Positions 18,131 to 26,754 are shown, counted from the first letter of the stretch. The stretch: 64,000 nucleotides of DNA from Pontibacter lucknowensis (GCF_900156415.1 NZ_FTNM01000002.1:682001-746000); one strand, 5' to 3'. Numbers and translations: made by a program. Notes: generated from the letters alone by a model not told the origin.

Positions 18131-19510
18131 ATGCTACACGAAATCCCTCCTTTCACACTGACCTTCCTGGGCGGCGCAGGTACGGTTACCGGTTCTAAAA
18201 TGCTGCTTAAAACAGATAGACACCAAGTGTTAATTGACTGCGGTCTGTTTCAGGGGCTCAAACAATTGCGCCTGCTCAACTGGCAGGACCTGCAGTTGAA
18301 TGTGGAAGAGTTGGATGCCATCATTCTGACACACGGTCACCTGGACCATTGCGGCTATCTGCCTGTACTGACAAAGAATGGTTACAATGGCCCGATTTAT
18401 GCCACCACTCCCACCCGTGACGTAACAGAAATAATACTCCGCGACAGTGCCAAGATACAGGAAGAGGACGCCGCTGAAGCCAACAGAAGAGGTTATTCAA
18501 AACATACCCCCGCCAAGCCCCTGTACACCTCCGAGGATGTGGACATTACGATGCCACTCTTCGAAACTCACGACGACAATGAGTGGGTGATCATCAACGA
18601 GGACTTCAAGTTCTGTTTCCGGAGAAGCGGTCATATATTGGGTTCTGCCTTTATAGAACTCAAGTGTAAAGGGCGCAAAATCGTTTTCTCGGGTGATATC
18701 GGCAGACGTCAGCCGCTCCTGATGGACCCGCCCGCCATTATCCGGGAGGCAGATTACCTTGTGCTTGAATCTACCTATGGCGACAGGCTGCACGAGCGGG
18801 CTTCGGCTTACGAGGAGTTGCAGGCTTACGTGAATCATACCGTTGAGAAAGGTGGCGTGCTGGTGATCCCTAGCTTTGCCGTGGAGCGGGCACAGGAACT
18901 GCTGCTTATACTGAACACGCTACGGGAAGACCGCAGCATACCGCCTATACCTATCTACCTCGACACGCCGATGGGAATTGATGTGACGGAGCTATACCTG
19001 CACCACCGCGATTGGCACAGTCTGAGTGATGCGGAGTGCCGCACCATGATGCACAATGTGCACGTGATCCGTGACTTTGAGCAAACGCTGCGGGTACTCG
19101 ATAAACCAGGGCCGAAGATCGTCATTGCCGGCAGCGGGATGGTAACCGGCGGACGGGTGCTCTACTACCTGCAGCGACTGCTGGATGATGCAAAAAACAC
19201 GGTGCTATTGGTAGGCTATCAGGCACCCGGCACCCGTGGCAGCCTGTTGCTGAGCGGTGCCACTGAAATTAAAATGCAAGGCAATTACTATCCGGTGCGA
19301 GCCGAGATTCAGCAGATATCTTCTCTCTCAGCGCACGGCGACCAGGCCGAATTGCTCTGGTGGATTAGCCATCTGAAAAATGCTCCGATGCAGGTATACC
19401 TGAATCACGGGGAAGCACAGGCGCTGGAGGCACTTCGGCTAAAAATAACAGACACCCTGGGCTGGAGCTGCACAATTGCCGAGATGGGCAAGACCTATGA
19501 ATTACACTAA
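18131..19510 (+). CDS. Beta-CASP metallo-beta-lactamase ribonuclease (Ysh1-like)
   Basis: The 459-residue protein has the MBL zinc motif THGHLDHCG (about 66-74), the further ligands SGHILGSAF and SGDIGR, and a beta-CASP domain (STYGDR, PSFAVERAQELL, ASGMVTGGR-like AGSGMVTGG) ending in the conserved VYLNHGE. Such proteins, related to archaeal and bacterial CPSF/Ysh1 and TTHA0252, are zinc-dependent RNA endo- or exonucleases. There is no KH domain. It is probably cytoplasmic and acts in RNA processing or decay. The downstream gene is convergent and only 7 bases away. Confidence 0.92.
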   Translation: MLHEIPPFTLTFLGGAGTVTGSKMLLKTDRHQVLIDCGLFQGLKQLRLLNWQDLQLNVEELDAIILTHGHLDHCGYLPVLTKNGYNGPIYATTPTRDVTEIILRDSAKIQEEDAAEANRRGYSKHTPAKPLYTSEDVDITMPLFETHDDNEWVIINEDFKFCFRRSGHILGSAFIELKCKGRKIVFSGDIGRRQPLLMDPPAIIREADYLVLESTYGDRLHERASAYEELQAYVNHTVEKGGVLVIPSFAVERAQELLLILNTLREDRSIPPIPIYLDTPMGIDVTELYLHHRDWHSLSDAECRTMMHNVHVIRDFEQTLRVLDKPGPKIVIAGSGMVTGGRVLYYLQRLLDDAKNTVLLVGYQAPGTRGSLLLSGATEIKMQGNYYPVRAEIQQISSLSAHGDQAELLWWISHLKNAPMQVYLNHGEAQALEALRLKITDTLGWSCTIAEMGKTYELH

Positions 19511-19517
19511 AACCTGA

Positions 19518-19979
19518 TTATTTGATAAATAGCCGCTTGTCAAATACAAAAGGCTCTGTCTTGAGAATGCGTACTTTCTGGAAATCAGGGTGGCGAGGGT
19601 TGACCAGGTAATTAAATGTGCCCTGCACGGTGGCGGAGGGAACCTTTAGTATAAGACTTGCACCTTCCGCTACGTAACGGTCCCCTATCTTCTGGGTGGC
19701 ATTGCTGTGCGGGAATGATTTCCAGGAAGCCGCCAGGTCTTTTTCGTGTACTTCCCCTAAAGGGCCACTATCAGGTAGTTCAATTGTAATAAGGTGGTAG
19801 TCCTTGGGCACAATACCCAATGGCATATGCACGGCTATCTCCACCGTACATAGGGCAATGGATTCGCTGGTGTAAAGCACAGCTGTGCCTTTGCTGTTCC
19901 AGCGGCCTCCTGCCAGTTCAGCGCCTTTGCCAGACAGGTCATTGCAATACAGTTTTCTGCTGAGGCGGTATACGATCAT
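19518..19979 (-). CDS. RES-domain toxin of a RES-Xre toxin-antitoxin pair
   Basis: The 153-residue protein matches the RES family: Arg5 in YRLSR, GGRWNSKG (Arg26), YTSES and Glu47 in TVEIAVH. The Arg, Glu and Ser residues named for the family are present, so it looks intact. Characterised RES toxins (MbcT, the Pseudomonas putida RES protein, ParT) degrade NAD+ or ADP-ribosylate a target and stop growth until the Xre partner neutralises them. Its ATG overlaps the antitoxin stop by four bases (19976-19979), so the two are translationally coupled. Which activity this one has cannot be told from the sequence. Confidence 0.93.
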   Translation of the reverse strand: MIVYRLSRKLYCNDLSGKGAELAGGRWNSKGTAVLYTSESIALCTVEIAVHMPLGIVPKDYHLITIELPDSGPLGEVHEKDLAASWKSFPHSNATQKIGDRYVAEGASLILKVPSATVQGTFNYLVNPRHPDFQKVRILKTEPFVFDKRLFIK

Positions 19980-20404
19980 GCCAGCACACCATGCTCAATG
20001 CGGGTCAGTTCATCGCGAAGCAGCCCAATGCCAAACGTGCTGTCAAGCAGTTCTTTCGGGCGTATACCTCCGAGTGCCACATTTTTTGCCTCCAGCCAGG
20101 CGTCAAAGTCTTCTTTCTCGCCGAATACCTCCATCCCTTTGTTATACACTAAGGTGATCTCAAGAATTTTCTCGGAGTGCAGTGGATCGAACTTGCGCTG
20201 CTCTTTTTTGTAGCGCTGAAAGGTACGCTCTGACAAGTGCAGAAACTCTGACCACTCTCCTATGCTAAAGGGAATTTTGTTGGCGATGTTCTGAAAGGTG
20301 GCATACTTTATACCTTCACGCACGGTCGTGATCAACATGAAAACATCCCGGTCATCGATCAGGCTATAGTTGATGCCGCTGTTTATTTTAAGTGCTTTGC
20401 CCAT
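19976..20404 (-). CDS. Xre/MbcA/ParS-type antitoxin
   Basis: The 142-residue protein has the antitoxin layout: an N-terminal Xre-like helix-turn-helix (about 25-75, FQNIANKIPFSIGEWSEFLHLSERTFQRYKK) and a C-terminal DUF2384 toxin-binding domain (EVFGEKEDFDAWLEAKNVALGGIRPKELL). It should bind and block the RES toxin encoded directly downstream and repress its own promoter. A 19-base palindrome at 20436-20454, next to the -7 box at 20421-20428, is the probable operator. The gene comes first in the operon, the usual order for RES-Xre. Confidence 0.92.
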   Translation of the reverse strand: MGKALKINSGINYSLIDDRDVFMLITTVREGIKYATFQNIANKIPFSIGEWSEFLHLSERTFQRYKKEQRKFDPLHSEKILEITLVYNKGMEVFGEKEDFDAWLEAKNVALGGIRPKELLDSTFGIGLLRDELTRIEHGVLA

Positions 20405-20420
20405 TGTCGTTTCCTTTTTT

Positions 20421-20428
20421 CAAATATA
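20421..20428 (-). promoter_or_regulatory. -7 box of the RES-Xre operon
   Basis: The minus strand reads TATATTTG, a perfect TAnnTTTG match 17 bases before the antitoxin ATG. A TTG lies 24 bases further upstream, inside the operator. Confidence 0.65.
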
Positions 20429-20435
20429 CGCAATC

Positions 20436-20454
20436 TGTCGTAGAATATACGACA
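20436..20454. promoter_or_regulatory. Palindromic operator of the RES-Xre operon
   Basis: TGTCGTA (20436-20442), five bases, then TACGACA (20448-20454): a perfect 7-base inverted repeat between the -33 and -7 regions. A half-site-like TTGTCGT recurs at 20404-20410, at the antitoxin start. This fits autorepression by the Xre antitoxin. Confidence 0.65.
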
Positions 20455-20528
20455 AGTTGCGCAACATATTTTAAGCTTTTCCTGATTAATCACATTAACA
20501 TGCCATATGCAGTCACAGAATAGGGCTA

Positions 20529-20536
20529 TACCTTTG
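20529..20536 (+). promoter_or_regulatory. -7 box for the TPR/OmpA gene cluster
   Basis: TACCTTTG fits the consensus and lies 100 bases before the ATG at 20636. It is embedded in the over-represented word CTATACCT. Confidence 0.45.
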
Positions 20537-20635
20537 TCTAAATGGATAATAATACCAATGTTAGTTTGGGAGCGGAAAGAGAGGCACTAATCCAGGCGTA
20601 ACATCGTTTGAAGCCAGAACCAAGCTCTATTACCC

Positions 20636-21349
20636 ATGCGAAGCCAGTTGATCGCTTTCGGACTATTTATAACAGGCACCATGGCCGCCTGCACTTCCCA
20701 AAACGCCATTACAGAAAACAGGCAGTCGCCCAAGCCTGAACTCACCTTGACTGATGTCATTCCTGCAAAAAAAAACCTGACACCTGAAGAAAGGCAGAAG
20801 CAGAAGAAAACCCTGGATATGGATGCGAAGCGGTTCAAGAACCGTAAGGCAGCATCGGCTTACTATGTGTATCAAGCTAAGCGCAATTTCAATGAAGAAA
20901 AAATAGATTCAGCCGGTCTGCTACTGAACAAAGCCTGGCTGATGGATAGCACCAACAACGAGGTATATTGGGCTTACGGGCTCGTATATGGCCAGCAGAA
21001 AGTGTATGATAAGGCACTCTTTGTGCTCTACCATGCACTGGAGAAAGACCAGCACAATCCACGCTTGCTGACCGACCTGGCTACCAGCCACCTGGGTCGT
21101 TTTTATGCAGAAAGTAATCCCCAGGATCTGATGCAAAGCAAGAAGCTGTTGGAAAGTGCCGTGCGCTACTCCCCTAACGCAGCCGACGCCTATTACAAAC
21201 TTGCTATCAGCCACTATTACCTGCAGGAATATGGCAAGGCGTGGGATTATCTGCACAAGAGCATCAGCAAAGACAAAGCCATGGCGGATGCCACCTTCAT
21301 TGCGGCCCTGCTGGAAAAGCAACAGGATCCCGCAGGCAAATACGAGTAA
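20636..21349 (+). CDS. TPR-repeat lipoprotein
   Basis: The 237-residue protein has a lipoprotein signal (TGTMAAC lipobox). A linker with a charged helix (TPEERQKQKKTLDMDAKRFK) is followed by TPR-like helical pairs from about residue 75 (AGLLLNKAWLMDSTNNEVYWAYGLVYGQQ and similar, then DAYYKLAISHYYLQEYGKAWDYLHK). TPR arrays mediate protein contacts. It is paralogous to the next gene: both share the order NKAWLMD/NLAWLLN, YWAYGLV/YWAFGLV and AWDYLHK/AWDYLHR. It is probably outer-membrane anchored on the periplasmic side. Partners are unknown. Confidence 0.88.
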   Translation: MRSQLIAFGLFITGTMAACTSQNAITENRQSPKPELTLTDVIPAKKNLTPEERQKQKKTLDMDAKRFKNRKAASAYYVYQAKRNFNEEKIDSAGLLLNKAWLMDSTNNEVYWAYGLVYGQQKVYDKALFVLYHALEKDQHNPRLLTDLATSHLGRFYAESNPQDLMQSKKLLESAVRYSPNAADAYYKLAISHYYLQEYGKAWDYLHKSISKDKAMADATFIAALLEKQQDPAGKYE

Positions 21350-21434
21350 ATGAAAGGACAGCATTTGTTATTTCAAGACAGGTGGCGTATTTTTAAACCA
21401 AGAAGGATTTACCTCACCTAGTTGATACCATCAC

Positions 21435-22145
21435 ATGAAAAGAATTTTCCTGGCCGCGGCCACTATTTTACTAAGCGCCTCCATGGCCTTTGCGCAGGAG
21501 CAACAACCTGCTTTGCACCCGAAAGTGCTCCCTATGTTTGGGCAGGTAGCCAAGACGGATGCCCAGCAGAAGGCCGATGAAAAATTCCTCACCAGTTGCG
21601 ATAAGAACTTCGAGAGCCGCACGGAGGCCAGTAACTTTTTCATGGACCGTGGCTGGGAGTTCCTGAATGAAGGACAGGTAGACACTGCCGTATACCGCTT
21701 TAACCTGGCCTGGCTCCTGAATCCAGATAATTACAATACTTACTGGGCTTTCGGTCTGGTAGAAAACAGCCGGGGAAATACACGCGATGCGATTGGAATG
21801 TTTGATCGTGCGCTGAAATACCAGCCTAACAATTCGCTGTTGCTGTCGGATGTGGGAGCAGCCTATCTGCAGCAATTTATTTCTGACAAAAAGAAGAAAA
21901 ACCTAAAGCAGGCTGCAGCCTTTCTTGACCGCTCCTTAAAGGCTGACCAGAATAACGCCTTTGCCCTGGCAAATCTGTCGCAGGTATATTTCCATAACAA
22001 GAAATACGCTGAAGCCTGGGATTACCTGCACCGCGGCCGTGACCTGAACATGATGTCGCTTGACTACAACTTTCTGTCAGAACTGATGGCTAAAATGCCG
22101 GATCCGAAAGGCATGTTCCGTATCGAAACCGAAGCCGCTAAATAA
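21435..22145 (+). CDS. TPR-repeat periplasmic protein, paralogue of the preceding gene
   Basis: The 236-residue protein has a cleavable signal (SMAFAQ) rather than a lipobox, then TPR-like repeats (FNLAWLLNPDNYNTYWAFGLV, AIGMFDRALKYQPNNSLLLSDVGAAYL, FALANLSQVYFHNKKYAEAWDYLHR). It shares length and repeat order with the gene at 20636, so the two arose by duplication and then diverged in how they are anchored: one is lipidated, one soluble. The genes are 85 bases apart, and an OmpA-like lipoprotein gene follows by 38 bases. The three may form one envelope unit. Confidence 0.88.
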   Translation: MKRIFLAAATILLSASMAFAQEQQPALHPKVLPMFGQVAKTDAQQKADEKFLTSCDKNFESRTEASNFFMDRGWEFLNEGQVDTAVYRFNLAWLLNPDNYNTYWAFGLVENSRGNTRDAIGMFDRALKYQPNNSLLLSDVGAAYLQQFISDKKKKNLKQAAAFLDRSLKADQNNAFALANLSQVYFHNKKYAEAWDYLHRGRDLNMMSLDYNFLSELMAKMPDPKGMFRIETEAAK

Positions 22146-22183
22146 ATACAACACGTAAGCACCATCCAACCTTAAAGATTGAC

Positions 22184-23062
22184 ATGAAAAAGAATTTCTA
22201 CAGAGCTTCCCTCTTCCTTTTGATCGGAAGTCTTTCGCTTTCTTCCTGCGTTGTTTCAAAAAAGAAATACGAGGACCTGATGGCCCGCAAAAATGCCCTG
22301 GAGCTGGATAAATCAGATTTGGAGCAGCAGAAAAGCACCCTGGAGCAACAGAAGTCTGCCCTTGAAACTGAAAAAGCCCAACTGGAGCAGGAGCGCGCCG
22401 AACTGGAGCGCCAGAAAGCAGAGTATCAGCAGAGCCTGCAACAGGCCCTGAAAGAGGGTAAGGCACTGGGTGAAACGCTGAACATGAACAAGTCACAGAT
22501 CGACAAGCTGAACGCCGACCTGAAAGCCCGTGAGCAGCGTCTGGCCGAACTGCAGCGCATCCTCGACGAGAAAGATAAGGCTGTGAACGCCTTGCGTTCT
22601 AAAGTAAGCAATGCCCTGCTTGGCTTTAACGACAAAGACCTGACCGTTAACATCCGCAATGGCAAGGTATACGTGTCGCTGGCAGAGCAACTGCTCTTCA
22701 ACTCCGGCTCTACCAAAGTGGACCCTAAAGGTGTTGAGGCACTCAAAAAACTGGCTACCGTATTGAAAGAACAGCAGGACGTGAACGTAGTGGTGGAAGG
22801 ACACACGGATGATGTGCCGATCGCTCGTGGTACCGTAGGTATGCAGGACAACTGGGACCTGAGTGTACTTCGTGCCACTGAGATCACCCGCATCCTAACA
22901 CAGGCAGGTGTTCAGCCCGACCGCGTTACACCGTCTGGTCGCAGTCTGTACGTGCCACTCGACAATGCCAAAACAAAAGAGGCGCGCCAGAAGAATCGCC
23001 GCACTGAGATCATCCTCACGCCTAAACTGGACGAACTGTTCCAGATTCTGGAGTCGGCTTAA
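22184..23062 (+). CDS. OmpA-family lipoprotein with long coiled coil
   Basis: The 292-residue protein has a lipoprotein signal (LSLSSC), a coiled coil rich in Glu, Gln and Leu at about 30-145, made of near-repeats of LEQQKS/LETEKA/LEQERA, and a C-terminal OmpA/MotB peptidoglycan-binding domain (VEGHTDDVPI, SVLRATEITRIL, NRRTEIILTP). It should tether the outer membrane to peptidoglycan, with the coiled coil as a spacer across the periplasm. It ends the TPR-TPR-OmpA gene group, and a hairpin follows at 23085. Confidence 0.92.
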   Translation: MKKNFYRASLFLLIGSLSLSSCVVSKKKYEDLMARKNALELDKSDLEQQKSTLEQQKSALETEKAQLEQERAELERQKAEYQQSLQQALKEGKALGETLNMNKSQIDKLNADLKAREQRLAELQRILDEKDKAVNALRSKVSNALLGFNDKDLTVNIRNGKVYVSLAEQLLFNSGSTKVDPKGVEALKKLATVLKEQQDVNVVVEGHTDDVPIARGTVGMQDNWDLSVLRATEITRILTQAGVQPDRVTPSGRSLYVPLDNAKTKEARQKNRRTEIILTPKLDELFQILESA

Positions 23063-23084
23063 GCAAGCGCCATACCTTGTATAC

Positions 23085-23115
23085 AAGAGCCAGTTCCGTA
23101 ATGAAACTGGCTCTT
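23085..23115 (+). terminator. Hairpin after the OmpA-family gene
   Basis: AAGAGCCAGTT (23085-23095) pairs with AACTGGCTCTT (23105-23115) around a 9-base loop. There is no T-tract immediately after it. Confidence 0.7.
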
Positions 23116-23159
23116 GCGCTTATAGGCGTTTCTTAAACGTACAAAAAGCAACTTTCCTG

Positions 23160-23732
23160 CTATGCTAGCTGCTCTGCAACTTGTGGCAGATAATACTTTT
23201 CAAGGTCTTTGTGTTTCCCTCGTCTCCGGGCTTCTTTGGCAAGCAAACCCGCTAACCATATTTGGAATCGGTGTGGCAAACCAGCTGTATAGGATTCACC
23301 CATATGAAATAAAAGCGCTGTATGCCAGAAACTTTTCGGAATGCCGTTTGCCCTTGTAAGTCCATCATGCGCCAAACCATAGGCTATGCGTAAAGTTGCT
23401 TCAAACTGGCGGGCAGGCTTCACTGTGACAAGGAATACACATTTCCTGCAAGTATCTTTATTATAGAAGCGATGCAGGACATGCTTTGGTGCCACGGCTT
23501 TGTCACCTGGTTGAAGTTGGATCCGCTGCTTGCCTAGCTGAATACTTAGCGTTCCCTCCAGTACTTCAAACTCCTCCTCAAATGTAGCATGGTAATGCAA
23601 TCCATTTCCCCCTTTAGGCCCCATCACCACCTGCACTAGCAGATAATCACCATCCGTATCAGCGGCACTCTTTATAATGGTTACATCATAGCCTCCCAAT
23701 GTACTTTTTAACTCTCTGGATAATTCTTTCAT
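23160..23732 (-). CDS. Cupin-domain protein
   Basis: The 190-residue protein has the two cupin motifs: GGNGLHYHATFEEEFEVLEG (about 42-61, metal ligands His, His and Glu) and PGDKAVAPKHVLHRF (about 75-89). A helical tail follows (IWLAGLLAKEARRRGK). Cupins bind a metal and act as dioxygenases, isomerases or sensors; the ligand is unknown. I set the start at ATG 23732 because a -7 box at 23769-23776 lies inside the longer frame, which begins at 23786. It is read divergently from an AraC regulator at 23876, which probably controls it. Confidence 0.85.
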   Translation of the reverse strand: MKELSRELKSTLGGYDVTIIKSAADTDGDYLLVQVVMGPKGGNGLHYHATFEEEFEVLEGTLSIQLGKQRIQLQPGDKAVAPKHVLHRFYNKDTCRKCVFLVTVKPARQFEATLRIAYGLAHDGLTRANGIPKSFWHTALLFHMGESYTAGLPHRFQIWLAGLLAKEARRRGKHKDLEKYYLPQVAEQLA

Positions 23733-23768
23733 AGTAATACTATAAATATTATGGGTATATTCGTATTG

Positions 23769-23776
23769 CAAAAGTA
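23769..23776 (-). promoter_or_regulatory. -7 box for the cupin gene
   Basis: The minus strand reads TACTTTTG, a perfect consensus match 36 bases before the ATG at 23732. It decides that start over the upstream ATG. Confidence 0.65.
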
Positions 23777-23875
23777 TAGTACTCACGCTAACTACCAGCT
23801 ACGCAATAGGGAGCGGCATCTACGAAAAAAGGATTATCATGCGATGATTGAAGGGGCGTTAGAGTTTTCCGGACT

Positions 23876-24856
23876 ATGCGGATAAAGATTACTGACAGCA
23901 ATTTGAATGATCTGCTGCTGTACCAAAACCAGCTTGCAGGCAGCCAGCATACATCTCAGGTTGCTGCATCTCAACATGTCCAGGATCCGCAGCTAGGCAA
24001 GTTTCTGCAACGGTACATTCACTTTGAGCATTTCAATATAGCACAGCTTTGCTGGCAACTGGACCAGGAACTAGAACTGCAGACAGATCGACTGGAAGCA
24101 GGCATCAGTATGAACTTCATGTTGAGTGGTGGCATCTACTCAGAGTTTGAGGCCTTACCACAGCCTATCCGCCTGAAGCCAATGGAACATAATTTACTTT
24201 TTACCTGCGACTCAAGCGGCACGCACCTTTTCCCAACAGGCACCTTGCTGCACAATCTACATGTAAGTCTCTCAACTGAATATTTTAAAAGTATCTGCAC
24301 AGAAGAGTTCCGGCTTTCTGATCTCTTGCTTAACAGCATTGAGCGGCAATCTCCTATCCTGGCATCTGCACATAATGGCAACATCACCAGCCATATGCTG
24401 CAGACGATCAAAGGCATTTTGGAATGCCCTTTTGAGGGTGCAGTGCAAAAGCTATATTTGGAGGGAAAGGTACTGGAGCTGTTGGCCTTGCAGTTCGAAA
24501 ACTTGCAGAGTACGAAAGAGAGAGAAACCAGGGTATTGTCAAAAGATACGGCCCTGGCAGAAGAGATTCGGCTATACCTGGAGCAGCACTATATGGAGTT
24601 AGCCAGTTTGCAGCAGCTTGCCAAAATGTTCGGAACAAATGAATACAAGTTGAAGAAGGTGTTTCGGGAGCGGTTTGGGAGAGGTGTGTTTACTTATGCG
24701 CAAGAGCTCAGACTTGTACATGGGCTGGATTTACTGACTTCAGGTGAGAAAAACGTGGCTCAAGTGGCCGAATTATTAGGTTACAGCCATGCAAACCATT
24801 TCACGACTGCATTCCGAAAGCACTTTGGCTATCCACCGTCGCGTGTACGCAAGTAG
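23876..24856 (+). CDS. AraC-family transcriptional regulator
   Basis: The 326-residue protein has a C-terminal AraC/XylS DNA-binding domain (about 225-325) with both helix-turn-helix units: LQQLAKMFGTNEYKLKKVFRERFG and VAQVAELLGYSHANHFTTAFRKHFGYPPSRVRK. The N-terminal 200 residues (MNFMLSGGIYSEFEALP, LFTCDSSGTHLFPTG) form a ligand-sensing domain like that of siderophore or stress AraC regulators. The divergent cupin gene is the likely target. Its stop codon abuts the stop of the convergent DUF2062 gene with no gap. Confidence 0.92.
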   Translation: MRIKITDSNLNDLLLYQNQLAGSQHTSQVAASQHVQDPQLGKFLQRYIHFEHFNIAQLCWQLDQELELQTDRLEAGISMNFMLSGGIYSEFEALPQPIRLKPMEHNLLFTCDSSGTHLFPTGTLLHNLHVSLSTEYFKSICTEEFRLSDLLLNSIERQSPILASAHNGNITSHMLQTIKGILECPFEGAVQKLYLEGKVLELLALQFENLQSTKERETRVLSKDTALAEEIRLYLEQHYMELASLQQLAKMFGTNEYKLKKVFRERFGRGVFTYAQELRLVHGLDLLTSGEKNVAQVAELLGYSHANHFTTAFRKHFGYPPSRVRK

Positions 24857-25390
24857 CTAGGCCTGATGCTCTGGTACAGCTTCTACAACTTCAGGAACCT
24901 CAAAGACTGTGGTTGTTGGTTTGGGCATAACCCGCTTAAGCAAGGGAAGTAACGTCAGGTAGAGCATCCCTCCCAAAGGTACAGCCAGTATAGCCCAGGC
25001 TGATACAGCTGCTAAGTTGGCTATCCAAAGTTTATTCAGTGCAGCGAGCCAGTCCATTTTGAACATCGCTATCATCTCATCAAGCGTCAGCTTCAGCTCA
25101 TCCAGCCCAAACATGAAAATGCCCATCTTGATAAATGGGATGATCAGTAACAGCTGCAACGGGTGTACCAGGTAACTTACAAGTACCGTGGCGGCGATGT
25201 TTAGCCTGAAACGGGCAGCAAGGGCAGTTCCCATCACCGTCGTAACGCCCAGGGCAGGCAGTATACCTACCACAGAACCGAGCGCAACCGTAACAGCCAG
25301 CTTATGCGGCGTCATACCCTGACGGAGCAGGTTGAGCACAGGCTGTGCAATGCGGCGCTTGAAAAATGTGGTGATGATAGAGGTAGACAA
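24857..25390 (-). CDS. DUF2062 membrane protein
   Basis: The 177-residue inner-membrane protein has the DUF2062 opening (PHKLAVTVALGSVVGILPALGVTT) and three to four hydrophobic segments (LNIAATVLVSYLVHPLQLLLIIPFI, NLAAVSAWAILAVPLGGMLY). Family members are sometimes fused to glycosyltransferases; no function is established. It ends in an acidic, proline-rich tail. A -7 box at 25521-25528 gives a leader of about 125 bases. It is convergent with the AraC gene. Confidence 0.88.
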   Translation of the reverse strand: MSTSIITTFFKRRIAQPVLNLLRQGMTPHKLAVTVALGSVVGILPALGVTTVMGTALAARFRLNIAATVLVSYLVHPLQLLLIIPFIKMGIFMFGLDELKLTLDEMIAMFKMDWLAALNKLWIANLAAVSAWAILAVPLGGMLYLTLLPLLKRVMPKPTTTVFEVPEVVEAVPEHQA

Positions 25391-25520
25391 ACCTTGGCTA
25401 AATTAAAAAGATGTTGGATAACAGGACTATAGAGAAGATGCCCTAAACCTGTAAAGAGTTGCATGCGCTGCAGCATAAATTATGCCTGAATCTCTTCAAA
25501 GATTAATACAGGAGTACTTG

Positions 25521-25528
25521 CAAAAGTA
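25521..25528 (-). promoter_or_regulatory. -7 box for the DUF2062 gene
   Basis: The minus strand reads TACTTTTG, a perfect consensus match, 131 bases before the ATG at 25390. It could also serve nothing; no -33 TTG was seen. Confidence 0.45.
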
Positions 25529-25583
25529 ACCTCCTGAAGCTTGTTTTGTTTTGCTTATTTTAAAGCACTAAAGCAGTCAGTAT

Positions 25584-26687
25584 TTACTTCCTGAGATGCA
25601 GGAAACGGAGAATTTTGTCTATTGTGAGTGAATGTTCTTCTGTGCCATCTGTTCCCAGCAAAAACGAAAAGGCTTGCAGCTCGGGGGTGTGATCAAAGTA
25701 TATTTTGAACATACCTACAATTGGCACCGCCACAAACATACCCGGTAGCCCCCATAGCATACCTCCTATAATAATACTAAGGATCGTGAAGAGTGGATTG
25801 ATGTTCACCCGGCTGCCCGTGATATTGGGTGTGAGGATATTGTTTTCTGTGAACTGCACAGCCAGAAAGAAGAGAAGTACGGCAAGGGTTTTCTGCGGAT
25901 CTCCCTGCACCACCAAGGTATAAAGCAGCGGAATGGCGCCACCGATCAGCGTGCCAAAATAAGGGATGAAGTTGATGAAGGCAGACACGATCCCCAACAG
26001 GATGGCATACTCCACACCGATAATGAGCAGACCGGTCGAATTGATAACGCAGAGGATCAGGATAACGATCACTACTCCTCCCATATAGTGCTTTGTTACA
26101 TCTGATACCTCATCGATCATCACCTTGACCTTTCCGTGTCGATGCGAAGGCAATGCTTTCAACAAAAAGCTCTCGAATTTATTTCGGTAGTAAAGCATTA
26201 GGAAAATATATACCGGCATCAGGGCAAACTTAGTAATGGTACTAGTAGTAGCCAGCAATATCTCAGCAATGGCTGAACCACTCAGGTCAAGCGCATTGTT
26301 CACCTGCAGGCGAAGCCAGCGCTCGTTGGACTGGTTGTCATCGCCAAACTTCCGGTCAATATGCGCTTGCAACTGATCGATGTTGAGCAGGGCCTTTTCT
26401 TTCAATTCTGGAAAATCTGTCAGGAATACCGAGAGCTGCTTGTAGAGTAGTACCATCAGCCCGGCAAAAAGGGCCATGGCAGTAATAATGGTCGCAAAGT
26501 TGGCCAGCAGCCGGGGAATGCCCCATTTTTCCAATTGCTTCACGACTGGGTATAGCAAGTAGGCAAACAGCAAGGCCATTACCAAAGGATATAGAAACTC
26601 CCGTGCCTCCACCAGCACATAGACCAGTAGCACTAGAAAAAGTAACCAATACGTCAGCTTCTTTATCCTTTTGTAATCGTTTGCCAT
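25584..26687 (-). CDS. AI-2E family transporter (PerM/TqsA-like)
   Basis: The 367-residue inner-membrane protein has about eight hydrophobic segments in the UPF0118/AI-2E order: two or three at the N-terminus, a long soluble loop (LKEKALLNIDQLQAHIDRKFGD), then a five-helix core with the family motif FINFIPYFGTLIGGAIP and GSRVNINPLFTILSIIIGGMLWG. Members export autoinducer-2 or act as Na+/H+ antiporters; neither can be told apart here. The ATG at 26687 is 67 bases from the divergent dbpA start. Confidence 0.9.
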   Translation of the reverse strand: MANDYKRIKKLTYWLLFLVLLVYVLVEAREFLYPLVMALLFAYLLYPVVKQLEKWGIPRLLANFATIITAMALFAGLMVLLYKQLSVFLTDFPELKEKALLNIDQLQAHIDRKFGDDNQSNERWLRLQVNNALDLSGSAIAEILLATTSTITKFALMPVYIFLMLYYRNKFESFLLKALPSHRHGKVKVMIDEVSDVTKHYMGGVVIVILILCVINSTGLLIIGVEYAILLGIVSAFINFIPYFGTLIGGAIPLLYTLVVQGDPQKTLAVLLFFLAVQFTENNILTPNITGSRVNINPLFTILSIIIGGMLWGLPGMFVAVPIVGMFKIYFDHTPELQAFSFLLGTDGTEEHSLTIDKILRFLHLRK

Positions 26688-26732
26688 AATCTTCTTACTG
26701 AAAAAATAGGAGATGGGATATATTGGAATCCG

Positions 26733-26740
26733 TACCTTTG
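26733..26740 (+). promoter_or_regulatory. -7 box for dbpA
   Basis: TACCTTTG followed by CG matches the consensus. It lies inside the longest open frame (from 26713) and so moves the start to the ATG at 26755 or 26761, with a leader of about 10 bases or less. Confidence 0.65.
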
Positions 26741-26754
26741 CGCTTCACGTACGC

